This document shows, piece after piece, positions 40,262 to 50,424 of a stretch of DNA of 64,000 nucleotides (position 1 is its first letter; each line of letters starts with the position of its first letter). A program made the translations under genes and the position numbers. The notes beneath the pieces are model-generated. The model was given only the letters and a program-made list of their open reading frames with translations. It was not told the DNA's origin and made no database searches. The DNA comes from Ruegeria intermedia (lineage in GTDB: Bacteria > Pseudomonadota > Alphaproteobacteria > Rhodobacterales > Rhodobacteraceae): assembly GCF_900129345.1 (NCBI RefSeq), contig NZ_FQVK01000022.1, positions 1-64,000 on the forward strand. The letters run 5' to 3'.

Positions 40262-43191
40262 GGGTCGCGGGCAGGGGGCTGATCGACCGCGGCACACCGG
40301 TCGAATTTTCCTTTGACGGCATCCGGTATTCGGGCTTTCAGGGCGACACGCTGGCCTCGGCGCTGCTGGCCAATGGCGTGCACCTGATGGGGCGGTCGTT
40401 CAAGTATCATCGCCCGCGTGGCGTCCTGACCGCCGGCAGCGAAGAGCCGAATGCGCTGGTCACCATCGGACGAGGCCCCGCGCAGGACCCCAATGTGCGG
40501 GCCACGATGCAAGAAATCTATCCGGGCCTCGAGGCGCGCAGCCAGAACCGCTGGCCCAGCCTGAATTTCGACGTGATGGCGGTGAACGATCTGGCCGCGC
40601 CCTTCCTGGGGGCGGGTTTCTACTACAAGACTTTCATGTGGCCCCGCAGCTTTTGGGAGAAGCTGTACGAGCCGATGATCCGCCGCGCCGCGGGGTTGGG
40701 CGCGCTGTCCGGGCAGGCCAACACCGACAGGTATGAAAGCGCCTATGCCTTCTGCGATCTGCTGGTGATCGGGGCTGGCCCGGCGGGATTGATGGCCGCC
40801 CTGACGGCCGGCCGGGCCGGGGCGGATGTCATCCTGGCCGACGAAAGCAACCGGATGGGCGGGCGGCTGCTGGCTGAAACGCTCGAGGTGGATGGCAAGC
40901 CTGGTCACGTCTGGGCAGACGAGGTTCTGGCCGAGCTGCGGGCGATGGACAATGTGCGGTTGATGACCCGCACGACCGTGGCGGGTGCCTACGACCAGGG
41001 CACCTTTGCCGCGCTCGAACGGGTCTTGCACCATACGGGCGACCGCCCCGCCGGTGCGCCGCTGGAAACCTATTGGAGGATCGCCGCCCGCCGCTCGGTT
41101 CTGGCGGCCGGGGCGCTGGAACGCCCGGTGGCGTTTCGAAACAATGACCGACCCGGCATCATGACCGCCGGTGCCGTACGGGCCTATCTGAACCGCTGGG
41201 GCGTCGCGACCGGCCGCAGTGTCACGATCTTCGGCAACACCGATGACATTCACCGGACGGCCCGCGACCTGCTGGCCGCAGGCGTCCACGTTGCCGCCGT
41301 GATCGACAGCCGCCATGACGGGCCGGTGACAACCGACTATCCGGTGCTGCGCGGGGCGCAGGTCTGCGGCAGTTCGGGGCGCAAGGGGCTGGAGTCGATC
41401 ACCGTGCGCCGCGCCAGCGGAGAAGAGCGCATTCAGACCGACTGCCTGGCGATGACCGGCGGATGGAACCCCTCGGTCCACCTGACCTGCCACATGAACG
41501 GGCGCCCGACCTGGCGGCGTGACATTGCCGCCTTCGTGCCTACGCCGGGTGCCGTGCCCGGGATGCGCACGGCCGGGGCCTGCAACGGCGCGTTCTCGAC
41601 CGCCGCCTGTCTGCGTGAGGGCATTTCGGCTGCGACCGAGGCGCTGGGTGATCTGGGCCTCAAGGCGCCCAATCCCGAGCCGCCGCAGGCCGAGGATCAG
41701 CCCTATGAAATCGCGCAACTGTGGGCGGTGCCCGGCAAGGGTCGCGCGTGGCTGGATTTCCAGAACGACGTGACCGTCAAGGACGTCAAGCAGGCCGCGA
41801 CCGAGAACTTCCGCTCGGTCGAGCACATGAAGCGTTATACCACGCAGGGCATGGCCACCGATCAGGGCAAGAACTCGAATGTCGCGGCGCTGGCCATTCT
41901 TGCGGATGCCACCGGGCGGGCGATCCCCGAGACCGGAACCACCACCTTCCGCCCGCCTTACGCGCCGATTGCCATTGCCGCGCTGGGCGCGGGGGCCGAG
42001 GGCGCGGGGTTCAAGCCGCAGCGCTTCACCACCTCGCACAAGGCGTCAGTGGCGCGCGGGGCACCGATGGTCGAGGCCGGGCTGTGGTATCGGCCCAGCT
42101 ATTTCCCGCAGCCGGGCGAAACCACGTGGCGCCAATCCTGCGACCGCGAGGTGCAGATGGTGCGCTCGGCGGTCGGCGTGTGCGATGTCTCGACCCTGGG
42201 CAAGATCGACATTCAGGGGCGCGACGCCGCGCAGTTTCTGGATTTCGTCTATACCAACACGTTTTCGACGCTGAAGGTCGGGCGCGTGCGCTATGGGCTG
42301 ATGCTGCGCGAGGACGGGTTCGTCATGGATGACGGCACCACCGCACGGTTGGGAGACAGTCATTTTCTGATGACCACCACGACCGCCGCCGCCGGTGACG
42401 TGATGAAGCATCTGGAATTCGTGCGTCAGGGGCTGCGGCCCGACTGGGACGTGTCTCTGGTTTCGGTGACGGAACAATGGGCGCAATTCGCCGTGGCCGG
42501 CCCCAAATCGCGCGAGTTGCTGAACGGCGTGCTGGACACCCCGCTGGATGATGCCGCGTGGCCGTTCATGGCCTGCGGGCCGGTTTCGGTTCTGGGGGTG
42601 CCGGGGCGTCTGTTCCGGATCTCGTTCTCGGGCGAGCACGCCTATGAGATCGCCGTGCCCGCGCGGTATGGGGCCAGCCTGTTCGAGATCTTGACCCAAC
42701 GGGCCGAGGCGCTGGGCGGCGGCCTCTATGGGATAGAGGCGCTGAACGTCCTGCGGATCGAGAAGGGGTTCATCACCCATGCCGAAATCCACGGGCGGAC
42801 CACGGCCTATGACATCGGGATGGGCCGGATGGTGTCGCAGAAAAAGGACTGTATCGGCAAGACCATGTCCGAACGCCCGGGGCTTGAGGAGCCGGGGCGC
42901 GAGCGGTTGGTCGGGATCAAACCCATCGGGGAAAGCCGCCAGTTGCTGGCCGGCGCCCATCTGTACAACGAAGAGGACGCGCCGGTGCGTACCAACGATC
43001 AGGGCTATGTGACCTCGGTGTGCTACTCGCCGACGCTGGGCAGCATGCTGGGGTTGGCGTTTCTGGCCGATGGCCCCGACCGTCATGGCGAGATCGTCAA
43101 AATGGTCGATCACCTGCGCGGCGTGACCACGCTGTGCGAGGTGACGGACCCGGTGTTCTTCGATCCAGAAGGAGAGCGTGTGCGTGGATAA
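40258..43191 (+). CDS. soxA: Sarcosine oxidase, alpha subunit
   Basis: This 977-residue subunit starts with a ferredoxin-like fold (about 12-95, FSFDGIRYSGFQGDTLASALL). A NAD/FAD domain with VIGAGPAGLMAAL follows (about 165), and the C-terminal 370 residues are an aminomethyltransferase (GcvT)-like folate domain that receives the methyl-derived formaldehyde. The start at ATG 40258 overlaps soxD by 4 bases; the frame is open further upstream without support. The end overlaps soxG by 8 bases. Confidence 0.95.
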   Translation: MRVAGRGLIDRGTPVEFSFDGIRYSGFQGDTLASALLANGVHLMGRSFKYHRPRGVLTAGSEEPNALVTIGRGPAQDPNVRATMQEIYPGLEARSQNRWPSLNFDVMAVNDLAAPFLGAGFYYKTFMWPRSFWEKLYEPMIRRAAGLGALSGQANTDRYESAYAFCDLLVIGAGPAGLMAALTAGRAGADVILADESNRMGGRLLAETLEVDGKPGHVWADEVLAELRAMDNVRLMTRTTVAGAYDQGTFAALERVLHHTGDRPAGAPLETYWRIAARRSVLAAGALERPVAFRNNDRPGIMTAGAVRAYLNRWGVATGRSVTIFGNTDDIHRTARDLLAAGVHVAAVIDSRHDGPVTTDYPVLRGAQVCGSSGRKGLESITVRRASGEERIQTDCLAMTGGWNPSVHLTCHMNGRPTWRRDIAAFVPTPGAVPGMRTAGACNGAFSTAACLREGISAATEALGDLGLKAPNPEPPQAEDQPYEIAQLWAVPGKGRAWLDFQNDVTVKDVKQAATENFRSVEHMKRYTTQGMATDQGKNSNVAALAILADATGRAIPETGTTTFRPPYAPIAIAALGAGAEGAGFKPQRFTTSHKASVARGAPMVEAGLWYRPSYFPQPGETTWRQSCDREVQMVRSAVGVCDVSTLGKIDIQGRDAAQFLDFVYTNTFSTLKVGRVRYGLMLREDGFVMDDGTTARLGDSHFLMTTTTAAAGDVMKHLEFVRQGLRPDWDVSLVSVTEQWAQFAVAGPKSRELLNGVLDTPLDDAAWPFMACGPVSVLGVPGRLFRISFSGEHAYEIAVPARYGASLFEILTQRAEALGGGLYGIEALNVLRIEKGFITHAEIHGRTTAYDIGMGRMVSQKKDCIGKTMSERPGLEEPGRERLVGIKPIGESRQLLAGAHLYNEEDAPVRTNDQGYVTSVCYSPTLGSMLGLAFLADGPDRHGEIVKMVDHLRGVTTLCEVTDPVFFDPEGERVRG

Positions 43192-43729
43192 GCTGATTGC
43201 CCAGACCCCGTGCGACGGGCTGCTGCCGCTGACCATCGGAGCGGTCTCGGTCACCGAGGTCGCCCCGGGCGCGATACATGCGGTTTCGGCCTTTCAAGGG
43301 CAGGCCAAATCACTGTCCGAGGCGATGAAGGCGGCGCACGGCATGGTCCTGCCGGCCCCGAACCGGGCCGCCGGGAAGTCGGGCGCGCGTGCGGTCTGGT
43401 TCGGCCCGGGTCAGGTCATGTTGATCGGCCCCACGCCGGACCCGTCGCTGTCCGCCCACGCCGCGGTTGTCGACCAGTCTGATGCCTGGGCCGTGGTGCG
43501 GCTTGAGGGCGACGGGGCCGAGGATGTACTGGCCCGTCTGGTGCCCGTCGATCTGCGCCCGCAGCATTTCAAGCGCGGGCATACGGCGCGGACGCTGCTG
43601 TTTCACATGAATGCCTCGATCACTCGGGTTGGCGAGAAAGCCTTTCAGATCATGGTGTTCCGGTCGATGGCTAAATCGTTGGTGCATGATCTGAAAAGGG
43701 CCATGGAAGGCGTCGCCGCGCGCCGCTAG
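43184..43729 (+). CDS. soxG: Sarcosine oxidase, gamma subunit
   Basis: This 181-residue subunit completes the tetramer and resembles a folate-binding GcvT-like fragment (AVWFGPGQVMLIGP, then a C-terminal HMNASITRVGEKAFQIMVFRSMAKSL). GTG 43184 is placed 9 bases after GGAG (43171-43174) and is preferred. The GTG at 43178 is too close to that site. The gene overlaps the soxA end by 8 bases. Confidence 0.9.
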   Translation: MDKLIAQTPCDGLLPLTIGAVSVTEVAPGAIHAVSAFQGQAKSLSEAMKAAHGMVLPAPNRAAGKSGARAVWFGPGQVMLIGPTPDPSLSAHAAVVDQSDAWAVVRLEGDGAEDVLARLVPVDLRPQHFKRGHTARTLLFHMNASITRVGEKAFQIMVFRSMAKSLVHDLKRAMEGVAARR

Positions 43730-43762
43730 ACTGAACACAGGTAACGATTCCAAGAGGACCCA

Positions 43763-44059
43763 ATGCTGCGCATCGCACTTGCCGCCGCCCTGCTGGCCAC
43801 GCCGCTGGCTGCCGCTGAAACCAAGGAACAAAGCTGCAAATACCAGGCCGAGGTCGTGGCCGCGATTCAGAAGGCGCGGCTGGATCGCGTGAAGGAACGG
43901 GACGTCCCGCAGGCGGTGGCCGAGGCCGGCCCGACATGGCCCGAGAACTACAACGCCGCGATCCCGCTGATCACCCCGTGGGTCTATGAGCAGAAGATGC
44001 GCGACATCCGCAAAAAAGACCTGGGCGCCGCCTGGATGGAGCTGTGCCTGCAGCAATAA
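43763..44059 (+). CDS. Small secreted protein of unknown function
   Basis: This 98-residue protein has a Sec signal (MLRIALAAALLATPLAAAE, cleavage near 18). The mature part is helical with two Cys (25 and 95) that could form a disulfide, and contains the block GPTWPENYNAAIPLITPWVYE. A good AAGAGGA ribosome site lies upstream. It sits between soxG and dnaG without an obvious functional link. Confidence 0.75.
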   Translation: MLRIALAAALLATPLAAAETKEQSCKYQAEVVAAIQKARLDRVKERDVPQAVAEAGPTWPENYNAAIPLITPWVYEQKMRDIRKKDLGAAWMELCLQQ

Positions 44060-44139
44060 TCCACAGGGCCGCGAATTGGCTGTGGACAAAGGCCCGCCGC
44101 GCCCTTGGCGGGCGGCCCGGTTTCTGCCATGTATGACAC

Positions 44140-46089
44140 ATGTCATTGCCCCCTGGATTTCTGGATGAGCTGCGCACCCGTCTGAGCCTGTCTCAGGTCG
44201 TCGGGCGCAAGGTCATGTGGGACAACCGCAAATCCAATCCGGGCAAGGGCGACATGTGGGCGCCATGCCCGTTCCATCACGAAAAAACCGCCTCGTTCCA
44301 TGTGGATGACCAGAAGGGGTTCTATTACTGCTTCGGGTGTCACGCCAAGGGCGACGCGATCAGCTTCGTGAAGGAAACCGAGAACGTCTCGTTCATGGAA
44401 GCAGTCGAAATCCTGGCCCGCGAGGCCGGATTGCCGATGCCCGCGCGCGACCCCAAGGCGCAGGAAAAGCAGGACCACCGGGCGCAGTTGGCCGATGTCA
44501 TGGAGCAGGCGGTGCAGTTCTTCCGCCTGCAACTCAAGACCGGGGCAGGGGCCGAGGCGCGCGCCTATCTGGGTCGCCGCGGTCTGGACGCTCAGGCGTT
44601 GGACCGCTGGGAAATCGGGTTTGCGCCCGATGGCTGGCAGGCGTTGTGGGACCATCTGCGCGGCAAGAACGTGGCCGAGGACCTGATCCTGGGCGCCGGT
44701 CTGGCCAAACCGTCGAACAAAGGCAAAAAGCCCTATGACACATTCCGCAACCGCATCATGTTCCCGATCCGCGATCCGCGCGGCCGGTGCATCGCTTTCG
44801 GCGCGCGGGCGATGGACCCCAATGACAACGCCAAATATCTGAACTCGCCCGAAACCGCGCTGTTCGACAAGGGGCGAAGCCTCTACAACCACGGACCAGC
44901 CCGTCAGGCGGCGGGCAAGGGGCAACCGCTGATCGTGGCCGAGGGCTATATGGATGTGATCGCCCTGTCCGAAGCTGGCTTCGGCGCTGCCGTCGCGCCG
45001 CTGGGCACCGCGATCACGGAACACCAACTGCTCATGCTGTGGCGCATCGCCGACGAGCCGATCATCGCGCTGGATGGCGACACGGCCGGGCTGCGGGCAG
45101 CGATGCGGTTGATCGACTTGGCCCTGCCGCTGCTCGAGGCGGGCAAATCGGTGCGCTTTGCCCTGATGCCCGAAGGCAAGGACCCCGACGACCTGATCCG
45201 CGCCAGCGGCGCCAAGGCCGTGCAGGCGGTGCTGGATCAGGCCATTCCGATGGTTCGGTTGCTCTGGCAGCGCGAAACCGAGGGCAAGGTCTTTGACAGC
45301 CCAGAACGCAAGGCGGCTTTGGACAAGGCGCTGCGCGAAAAGATCCAGCTGATCCGCGACCCGTCGATCCGCGCCCATTACGGGCAGGAGATCAAGGATC
45401 TGCGCTGGCAGCTGTTCCGCCCGCAGCGGCCGTCCGCCCCCCGCACCTGGCAGCCGCGCGGGAAATGGCAGCCCGAGCGGCGGGCGCCAACGCCAAGTGC
45501 GCGATCCTCGTTTCTGGCGTCCACGGAAAACGCGGAAATCCGTCTGCGCGAAGCGGCGATCCTGGCGATTGCGATCCTGAACCCCCAGGTCGTGATCCAG
45601 TTCGAGACCCAGTTGGAGGAGATGGAGTGCCTCGACCCCGAACTGGCCTCTCTGCGTGATGCCGTTCTGCGCCACGCGATCGACGACCCGGACAACGTCA
45701 AGGACCATATTGTCGAATCTTTGGGGGCCGGACCTCTTGAAAACCTGCTGGGCCTTCGCCATGTCGCAGTGATCCCCTGTGTGCGCAAACCGGGCGACGT
45801 CGAGAAGGCTCAGATGACACTGGCCGAGGAACTCGCAAAAATCAAAGCGCTCCGGGGGTTGGATGCCGAGATCGCCGAGGCCGAGGAGGAACTGTCTGAC
45901 GTAACGGACGAGGCATTGACGTTCCGGTTGGCGCAAGCCGCCGAAGAGCGCAACCGCGCAAGCCGCAGCCAGAACGAGGACAGGGCCGTATTCGACATTG
46001 CCGAGAACGGGGCGCGAATCAATCGCGACGAGAAGGATGCGTTTCAGGCGATCATGTCCGGCATCAAGTTCGAGCGGAAACGCCGCTGA
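44140..46089 (+). CDS. dnaG: DNA primase
   Basis: This 649-residue primase makes RNA primers at the replication fork. The N-terminal zinc finger uses Cys43, His46, Cys64 and Cys67 (CPFHHEKTASF and FYYCFGC). The catalytic core has RIMFPIRDPRGRCIAFGARA. The TOPRIM site shows EGYMDVIAL with DGDTAG, and a C-terminal helicase-binding region is present. Its position directly upstream of rpoD corresponds to the conserved macromolecular synthesis operon, here without rpsU. Confidence 0.96.
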   Translation: MSLPPGFLDELRTRLSLSQVVGRKVMWDNRKSNPGKGDMWAPCPFHHEKTASFHVDDQKGFYYCFGCHAKGDAISFVKETENVSFMEAVEILAREAGLPMPARDPKAQEKQDHRAQLADVMEQAVQFFRLQLKTGAGAEARAYLGRRGLDAQALDRWEIGFAPDGWQALWDHLRGKNVAEDLILGAGLAKPSNKGKKPYDTFRNRIMFPIRDPRGRCIAFGARAMDPNDNAKYLNSPETALFDKGRSLYNHGPARQAAGKGQPLIVAEGYMDVIALSEAGFGAAVAPLGTAITEHQLLMLWRIADEPIIALDGDTAGLRAAMRLIDLALPLLEAGKSVRFALMPEGKDPDDLIRASGAKAVQAVLDQAIPMVRLLWQRETEGKVFDSPERKAALDKALREKIQLIRDPSIRAHYGQEIKDLRWQLFRPQRPSAPRTWQPRGKWQPERRAPTPSARSSFLASTENAEIRLREAAILAIAILNPQVVIQFETQLEEMECLDPELASLRDAVLRHAIDDPDNVKDHIVESLGAGPLENLLGLRHVAVIPCVRKPGDVEKAQMTLAEELAKIKALRGLDAEIAEAEEELSDVTDEALTFRLAQAAEERNRASRSQNEDRAVFDIAENGARINRDEKDAFQAIMSGIKFERKRR

Positions 46090-46160
46090 AGTGGTGTTTT
46101 CATAAAGCACTGGAAAAGAAAAACGGGTAAACGGGTGGCCGAATCACTTCTACGCGCTAA

Positions 46161-46181
46161 TGATTCGGTTCCATCGAATCA
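46161..46181. promoter_or_regulatory. Inverted repeat in the rpoD leader
   Basis: TGATTCG-N7-CGAATCA is a perfect 7-bp repeat with a 7-base spacer, ending 22 bases before the rpoD ATG. Part of the motif (GAATCA) also occurs at 46141-46146. It may be a protein-binding site or an mRNA hairpin close to the ribosome site GCAGGAG. Confidence 0.5.
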
Positions 46182-46203
46182 CCCATCCCTGCAGGAGCAC
46201 TGA

Positions 46204-48192
46204 ATGGCCGCCAAGGATACCAACGAGGAACGGAAGTCCGACGACCAGGAACAGGAAATCTCGCTGGACATGAGCCAGGCCCAGGTCAAGAAGATGATCG
46301 CCGAGGCCCGCGAGAAAGGCTATATCACCTACGATCAGCTCAACCAGGTCCTGCCGCCGGATCAGGTCAGTTCGGAACAGATCGAGGACGTGATGTCGAT
46401 GCTGTCCGAGATGGGCATCAACATCATCGAAGACGAAGAGGCCGAGGAGGAAGAGCAGAAGGGCTCGACCGATCTGGTCACCACCGACAGCAACCGCGAG
46501 GTTGCGCTGGCCGGGTCGCAGACCGAAAAGCTGGACCGCACCGACGACCCGGTGCGTATGTATCTGCGCGAGATGGGCAGCGTCGAGTTGCTCAGCCGCG
46601 AGGGCGAGATTGCCATCGCCAAGCGGATCGAGGCCGGACGCAACACCATGATCGCCGGGCTTTGCGAAAGCCCGCTGACCTTCCAGGCGATCTCGATCTG
46701 GCACGACGAATTGCTGTCCGAGGACATCCTGCTGCGCGACGTGATCGACCTCGAGGCCACGTTCGGCAACCAGATGGACGAGGACGGAGACGTGGAAGAG
46801 CCCGTCGTCGACACGTCGAAGGTTCAGGCGTCGAAGCCCGCCAAGGACACCGGCCCCGAACTGGATGCCGATGGAAACCCGATCGCGTCGGACGATGACG
46901 ACGATGACGACGATCAGGCCAACATGTCGCTGGCCGCGATGGAAGCCGCGCTCAAGGACCAGGTTCTGACGACGCTCGAACGCATTTCGACCGATTTCGC
47001 GATGCTGTCCGAGATGCAGGACAGCCGGATCTCGGCCACGCTGAACGAGGATGGCTCGTTCAGCGAGGAGGACGAGGCGACCTATCAGAAGTTGCGCTCG
47101 GAAATCGTCGAACTGGTGAACGGGCTGCACCTGCACAACAACCGGATCGAAGCGCTGATCGACCAGTTGTACGGCATCAACAAGCGGGTGATGTCGCTGG
47201 ACAGCGCCATGGTCAAACTGGCCGACCAGGCCCGGATCAACCGGCGCGAGTTCATCGAGGCCTATCGCGGGCGCGAGCTTGACCCCAACTGGCTGGCCGA
47301 CATGGCCGAAAAGCCGGGGCGCGGGTGGAAGATGTTCATCGAGCGCTCGTCGGACAAGGTCGAAGAGCTGCGCAACGACATGGCGCAGATCGGCCAGTAT
47401 GTCGGTCTGGACATCAGCGAATTCCGCCGCATCGTCCAGCAGGTGCAAAAGGGTGAGAAAGAGGCGCGTCAGGCCAAGAAGGAAATGGTCGAAGCCAACC
47501 TGCGCCTGGTGATCTCGATCGCCAAGAAATACACCAACCGCGGCCTGCAATTCCTTGATCTCATTCAGGAAGGCAACATCGGCCTGATGAAAGCGGTGGA
47601 CAAGTTCGAATACCGCCGCGGCTACAAGTTCTCGACCTATGCGACCTGGTGGATCCGTCAGGCGATCACGCGTTCGATAGCGGATCAGGCGCGCACCATC
47701 CGTATTCCGGTCCACATGATCGAGACGATCAACAAGCTGGTCCGCACCGGCCGCCAGATGCTGCACGAGATCGGCCGCGAGCCGACGCCCGAGGAACTGG
47801 CCGAAAAGCTGCAGATGCCGCTGGAGAAGGTCCGCAAGGTGATGAAGATCGCCAAGGAGCCGATCTCTCTGGAAACCCCGATCGGCGACGAGGAAGACAG
47901 CCAGCTGGGCGATTTCATCGAGGACAAGAATGCCGTGCTGCCGCTGGACAGCGCCATTCAGGAAAACCTCAAGGAAACCACGACCCGGGTTCTGGCATCG
48001 CTCACCCCGCGCGAGGAACGGGTTCTGCGGATGCGCTTTGGCATCGGCATGAACACCGATCACACGCTCGAAGAGGTCGGCCAGCAGTTCAGCGTGACCC
48101 GCGAGCGGATCCGCCAGATCGAGGCCAAGGCACTGCGCAAGCTGAAACATCCCAGCCGCAGCCGCAAGCTCAGGTCTTTCCTCGACCAATGA
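46204..48192 (+). CDS. rpoD: Primary sigma factor RpoD (sigma-70)
   Basis: This 662-residue housekeeping sigma factor has all regions visible. Region 1.1 is near the start, [12 protein letters not shown] (region 1.2) follows, then an acidic non-conserved segment (DDDDDDDQ-type run around 235-242). Region 2 has [57 protein letters not shown]. Region 3 is around 510-560, and region 4 has the helix-turn-helix [21 protein letters not shown]. Its length is typical for alphaproteobacteria. It follows dnaG after 114 bases and ends at a strong terminator. Confidence 0.97.
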   Translation: MAAKDTNEERKSDDQEQEISLDMSQAQVKKMIAEAREKGYITYDQLNQVLPPDQVSSEQIEDVMSMLSEMGINIIEDEEAEEEEQKGSTDLVTTDSNREVALAGSQTEKLDRTDDPVRMYLREMGSVELLSREGEIAIAKRIEAGRNTMIAGLCESPLTFQAISIWHDELLSEDILLRDVIDLEATFGNQMDEDGDVEEPVVDTSKVQASKPAKDTGPELDADGNPIASDDDDDDDDQANMSLAAMEAALKDQVLTTLERISTDFAMLSEMQDSRISATLNEDGSFSEEDEATYQKLRSEIVELVNGLHLHNNRIEALIDQLYGINKRVMSLDSAMVKLADQARINRREFIEAYRGRELDPNWLADMAEKPGRGWKMFIERSSDKVEELRNDMAQIGQYVGLDISEFRRIVQQVQKGEKEARQAKKEMVEANLRLVISIAKKYTNRGLQFLDLIQEGNIGLMKAVDKFEYRRGYKFSTYATWWIRQAITRSIADQARTIRIPVHMIETINKLVRTGRQMLHEIGREPTPEELAEKLQMPLEKVRKVMKIAKEPISLETPIGDEEDSQLGDFIEDKNAVLPLDSAIQENLKETTTRVLASLTPREERVLRMRFGIGMNTDHTLEEVGQQFSVTRERIRQIEAKALRKLKHPSRSRKLRSFLDQ

Positions 48193-48197
48193 TACCG

Positions 48198-48226
48198 AAA
48201 GGCGCCTCGATTGAGGCGCCTTTTTT
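48198..48226 (+). terminator. Terminator after rpoD
   Basis: AAAGGCGCCTC (48198-48208) pairs with GAGGCGCCTTT (48213-48223) across the loop GATT and continues in a T-run to 48226. The motif starts 5 bases after the stop codon. Confidence 0.95.
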
Positions 48227-48379
48227 CGTCGCAGGTCAGACTGGGTCACACTGTCCAAACATGTCATCAACTTGGCATGAACGCACATGCCAACGGCCGT
48301 CACGCGCGCCATATGGTCAATGTCCACTCATGGGACAGGCCGGGGCGAGGCGGTGACGCCGATGACCCCCGGCCACCGG

Positions 48380-49399
48380 TCACGGTTGGACCGGATGGTC
48401 CACCCGGACCGTCAAGGTGCTGGGCGGGTGCCCGGTCCATCGTTTGAAAGCCGTCGAAAACGCCGACTGATCGGCATAGCCAAGAGCATAGGCGACCTCG
48501 GCCAGGGTCATCTGGTTTCGCAACAGGGTCTGGGCCAGATCACAGCGCAGGTCATCGACGATTTGGCGAAAGCTGGTGCCTTCGGCGCCCAGGCGCCGGG
48601 CAAAGGTGCGCGGGCTCATGGCCAGCGTCCGGGCGGCGTCTTCGGCGCGGATGATCCGGCCCGGCAGGGATTGCGTGATCACCCCCTCGACCCGGCTGCG
48701 CAGGGATTGCCGCTCTTGCCCGTTTTCGGCCAGCAGCCGTTCGCCATAAGCCAGAAGATGTTCCCGAAGGCGGGGGTCGTACGTGGGGATGGGCAAGTCC
48801 AGCGCCGTCAGCGGAAGCAGGATTTCCATCTGCTCCATGCCGAAACGGACGGGAAAGCCGGCAAGCCTTAAAAAACGTGCCTCATGCCGGCCGACCTCGT
48901 GCTGGAACCGGATCTCGATCGGGTTGAGGTGCACTCCCGTCAGCGTGCGCATCCGGGCGATGGCGGCGAACATCAGAAACTCGGTCCGGCGGTGATACCG
49001 GGCGAAACGCGCATCCTTCCAGTGCAGCCCCAGCGTGGCGGCGTTGCCGGACAGGTCCATGCTGAAACCGAGGGTCGGGTCGATGAAGCGGTGAAAACGC
49101 GTGGTGTTTTCCATCACCTGCTTCAGATCACGCGAATATTTGCTGATATAGGCCGCAAGGCTGGACGCCGAGGTGACCCGCAATCCGGCCCTGGCTGCAA
49201 AGGTGATGTCGCCTAGTACGTCACAGGCATGCCGGATGAAGCTAGCCTCGGTTTGTGCGCTGATCCGGGCGTCGGCCGCCGAGAGTTGGGCCGGGGTCAG
49301 GTCGGCGTGTTCAAATACCCGGGCGACCAGATCCGGCTTTTTTGCCGCGCGTTCCAGTTCGGCCGCCAAAAGCTGAAGCCTTGTGATTTCGACATCCAT
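48380..49399 (-). CDS. AraC-family transcriptional regulator
   Basis: This 339-residue regulator has a C-terminal AraC DNA-binding domain (about 235-330, two helix-turn-helix units; RTLAMSPRTFARRLGAEGTS and AEVAYALGYADQSAFSTAFKRWTG). The N-terminal 200 residues match the arabinose-binding-like domain seen in OruR- and ArgR-type regulators rather than a cupin. The effector is unknown. ATG 49399 follows a GGGTGGG stretch at normal distance; GTG 49408 is possible. The adjacent genes give no clear target. Confidence 0.88.
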   Translation of the reverse strand: MDVEITRLQLLAAELERAAKKPDLVARVFEHADLTPAQLSAADARISAQTEASFIRHACDVLGDITFAARAGLRVTSASSLAAYISKYSRDLKQVMENTTRFHRFIDPTLGFSMDLSGNAATLGLHWKDARFARYHRRTEFLMFAAIARMRTLTGVHLNPIEIRFQHEVGRHEARFLRLAGFPVRFGMEQMEILLPLTALDLPIPTYDPRLREHLLAYGERLLAENGQERQSLRSRVEGVITQSLPGRIIRAEDAARTLAMSPRTFARRLGAEGTSFRQIVDDLRCDLAQTLLRNQMTLAEVAYALGYADQSAFSTAFKRWTGHPPSTLTVRVDHPVQP

Positions 49400-50011
49400 G
49401 GGACCCACCCAAGCCAGCGCATTTCATCGGAGTATGCGCGCAAACCTCGTTCCTGAACAACCGGGACGGTCGTGCCGGGGGCCGACATTGTGCAGAAGAC
49501 GCTGTTTGGCCCCAGTTCGAATGACTCTGGCACCCGATCCAATGCCGCGTGCGAAGCCCAGGTTTAGATACCGGTTCGTGCCGGGTCGGTTCCCATTGGG
49601 GAGTGGGACGAGCCCGGAGACGAGACGCACCACACCGTCCGCGGCTCCCCGGCACACGCATTGTCTTGTGGACCGGCGCGGAACATACCGCGATACGATG
49701 ACCGGCCGCAGGAGGCTCCCGTTCGCAAGGGCAACGCAATAGGCGAGATTGTCGGTTGGATCGCTTCCCCGAAATTCGATCGGGTACGATGAGGCGCGTT
49801 TCTGGTGCCCGGGGGATAGCGGTACTTTTGGCCGTCGCCCTGCGCCGGGGGTGGTTCCGCGACGGTCACCGGTGGCCCTGACCCGATACCAGCGTTGGTT
49901 GACAGTGGCGCGCAGGGATTGCGAGGATTGCTGAAAACATCGTGATCGGTTCTGGCCGGGGCAAGCCCCAGCGCTAGCCTGTGTCCGACGTGACAGCAGA
50001 AAGGAAGAGAC
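49400..50011. other. 612-base region without a supported gene
   Basis: No convincing gene is present. One minus-strand frame between about 49790 and 49430 reads somewhat like protein (a hydrophobic stretch NLAYCVALANGSLLRPVIVS, then LVSGLVPLPNGNRPG) and has moderately high GC at third positions. It lacks a plausible start and merges into shadow sequence upstream. It could be a decayed gene. The promoter of the secreted-protein gene at 50012 must lie at the right end. Confidence 0.4.
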
Positions 50012-50413
50012 ATGAAGCGGATCGTGGTTTGCGCGTGGCTTGCGGTCGGAGCGGTCGGCGTCCCGTCGGTGTCCTCCGCCGCGCCGAACGGGTATCGCAC
50101 CGAACCCATCAACGGCACCGATTTCGAGGTCATCCCACGCTCCCGTCAGGATGTCGACGGGTATTGGTGCGCGGCTGCCGACTTTGCCCGCCGCAAGCTG
50201 GGCGCCGGCTGGCAGCAGCCGATCTATGTGCTGCGCGGCTATGGGCCCAGCGTCACGACCGGCCGCAGAACCGCGGTTCAATTCTCGCTCAACCCGCCGC
50301 CCGGCGGCGTGCCGCAGCAGAACAGTTTCATCACTTCGGGGTTTCAGCCCGGCTACAGCATGTCGGTTCAAGGTGCGAATGCCCGGTGCAACGTGCGCCC
50401 GTTCCAACGATAG
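50012..50413 (+). CDS. Secreted protein of unknown function
   Basis: This 133-residue protein has a Sec signal (MKRIVVCAWLAVGAVGVPSVSSA, about 23 residues). The mature domain contains FEVIPRSRQDVDGYWCAAADFARRKLGA and one further Cys near the end, suggesting a disulfide between the two. An AAGGAAGAG ribosome site precedes ATG 50012. It appears to be a roseobacter-type hypothetical. It is followed after 11 bases by the YjbQ gene, so the two may be co-transcribed. Confidence 0.78.
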   Translation: MKRIVVCAWLAVGAVGVPSVSSAAPNGYRTEPINGTDFEVIPRSRQDVDGYWCAAADFARRKLGAGWQQPIYVLRGYGPSVTTGRRTAVQFSLNPPPGGVPQQNSFITSGFQPGYSMSVQGANARCNVRPFQR

Positions 50414-50424
50414 GTGAAGGGCCG

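Noticed and set aside
40165-42039. 624-codon minus-strand frame opposite soxA
   Set aside because: It is a shadow frame; the plus strand encodes the sarcosine oxidase alpha subunit.
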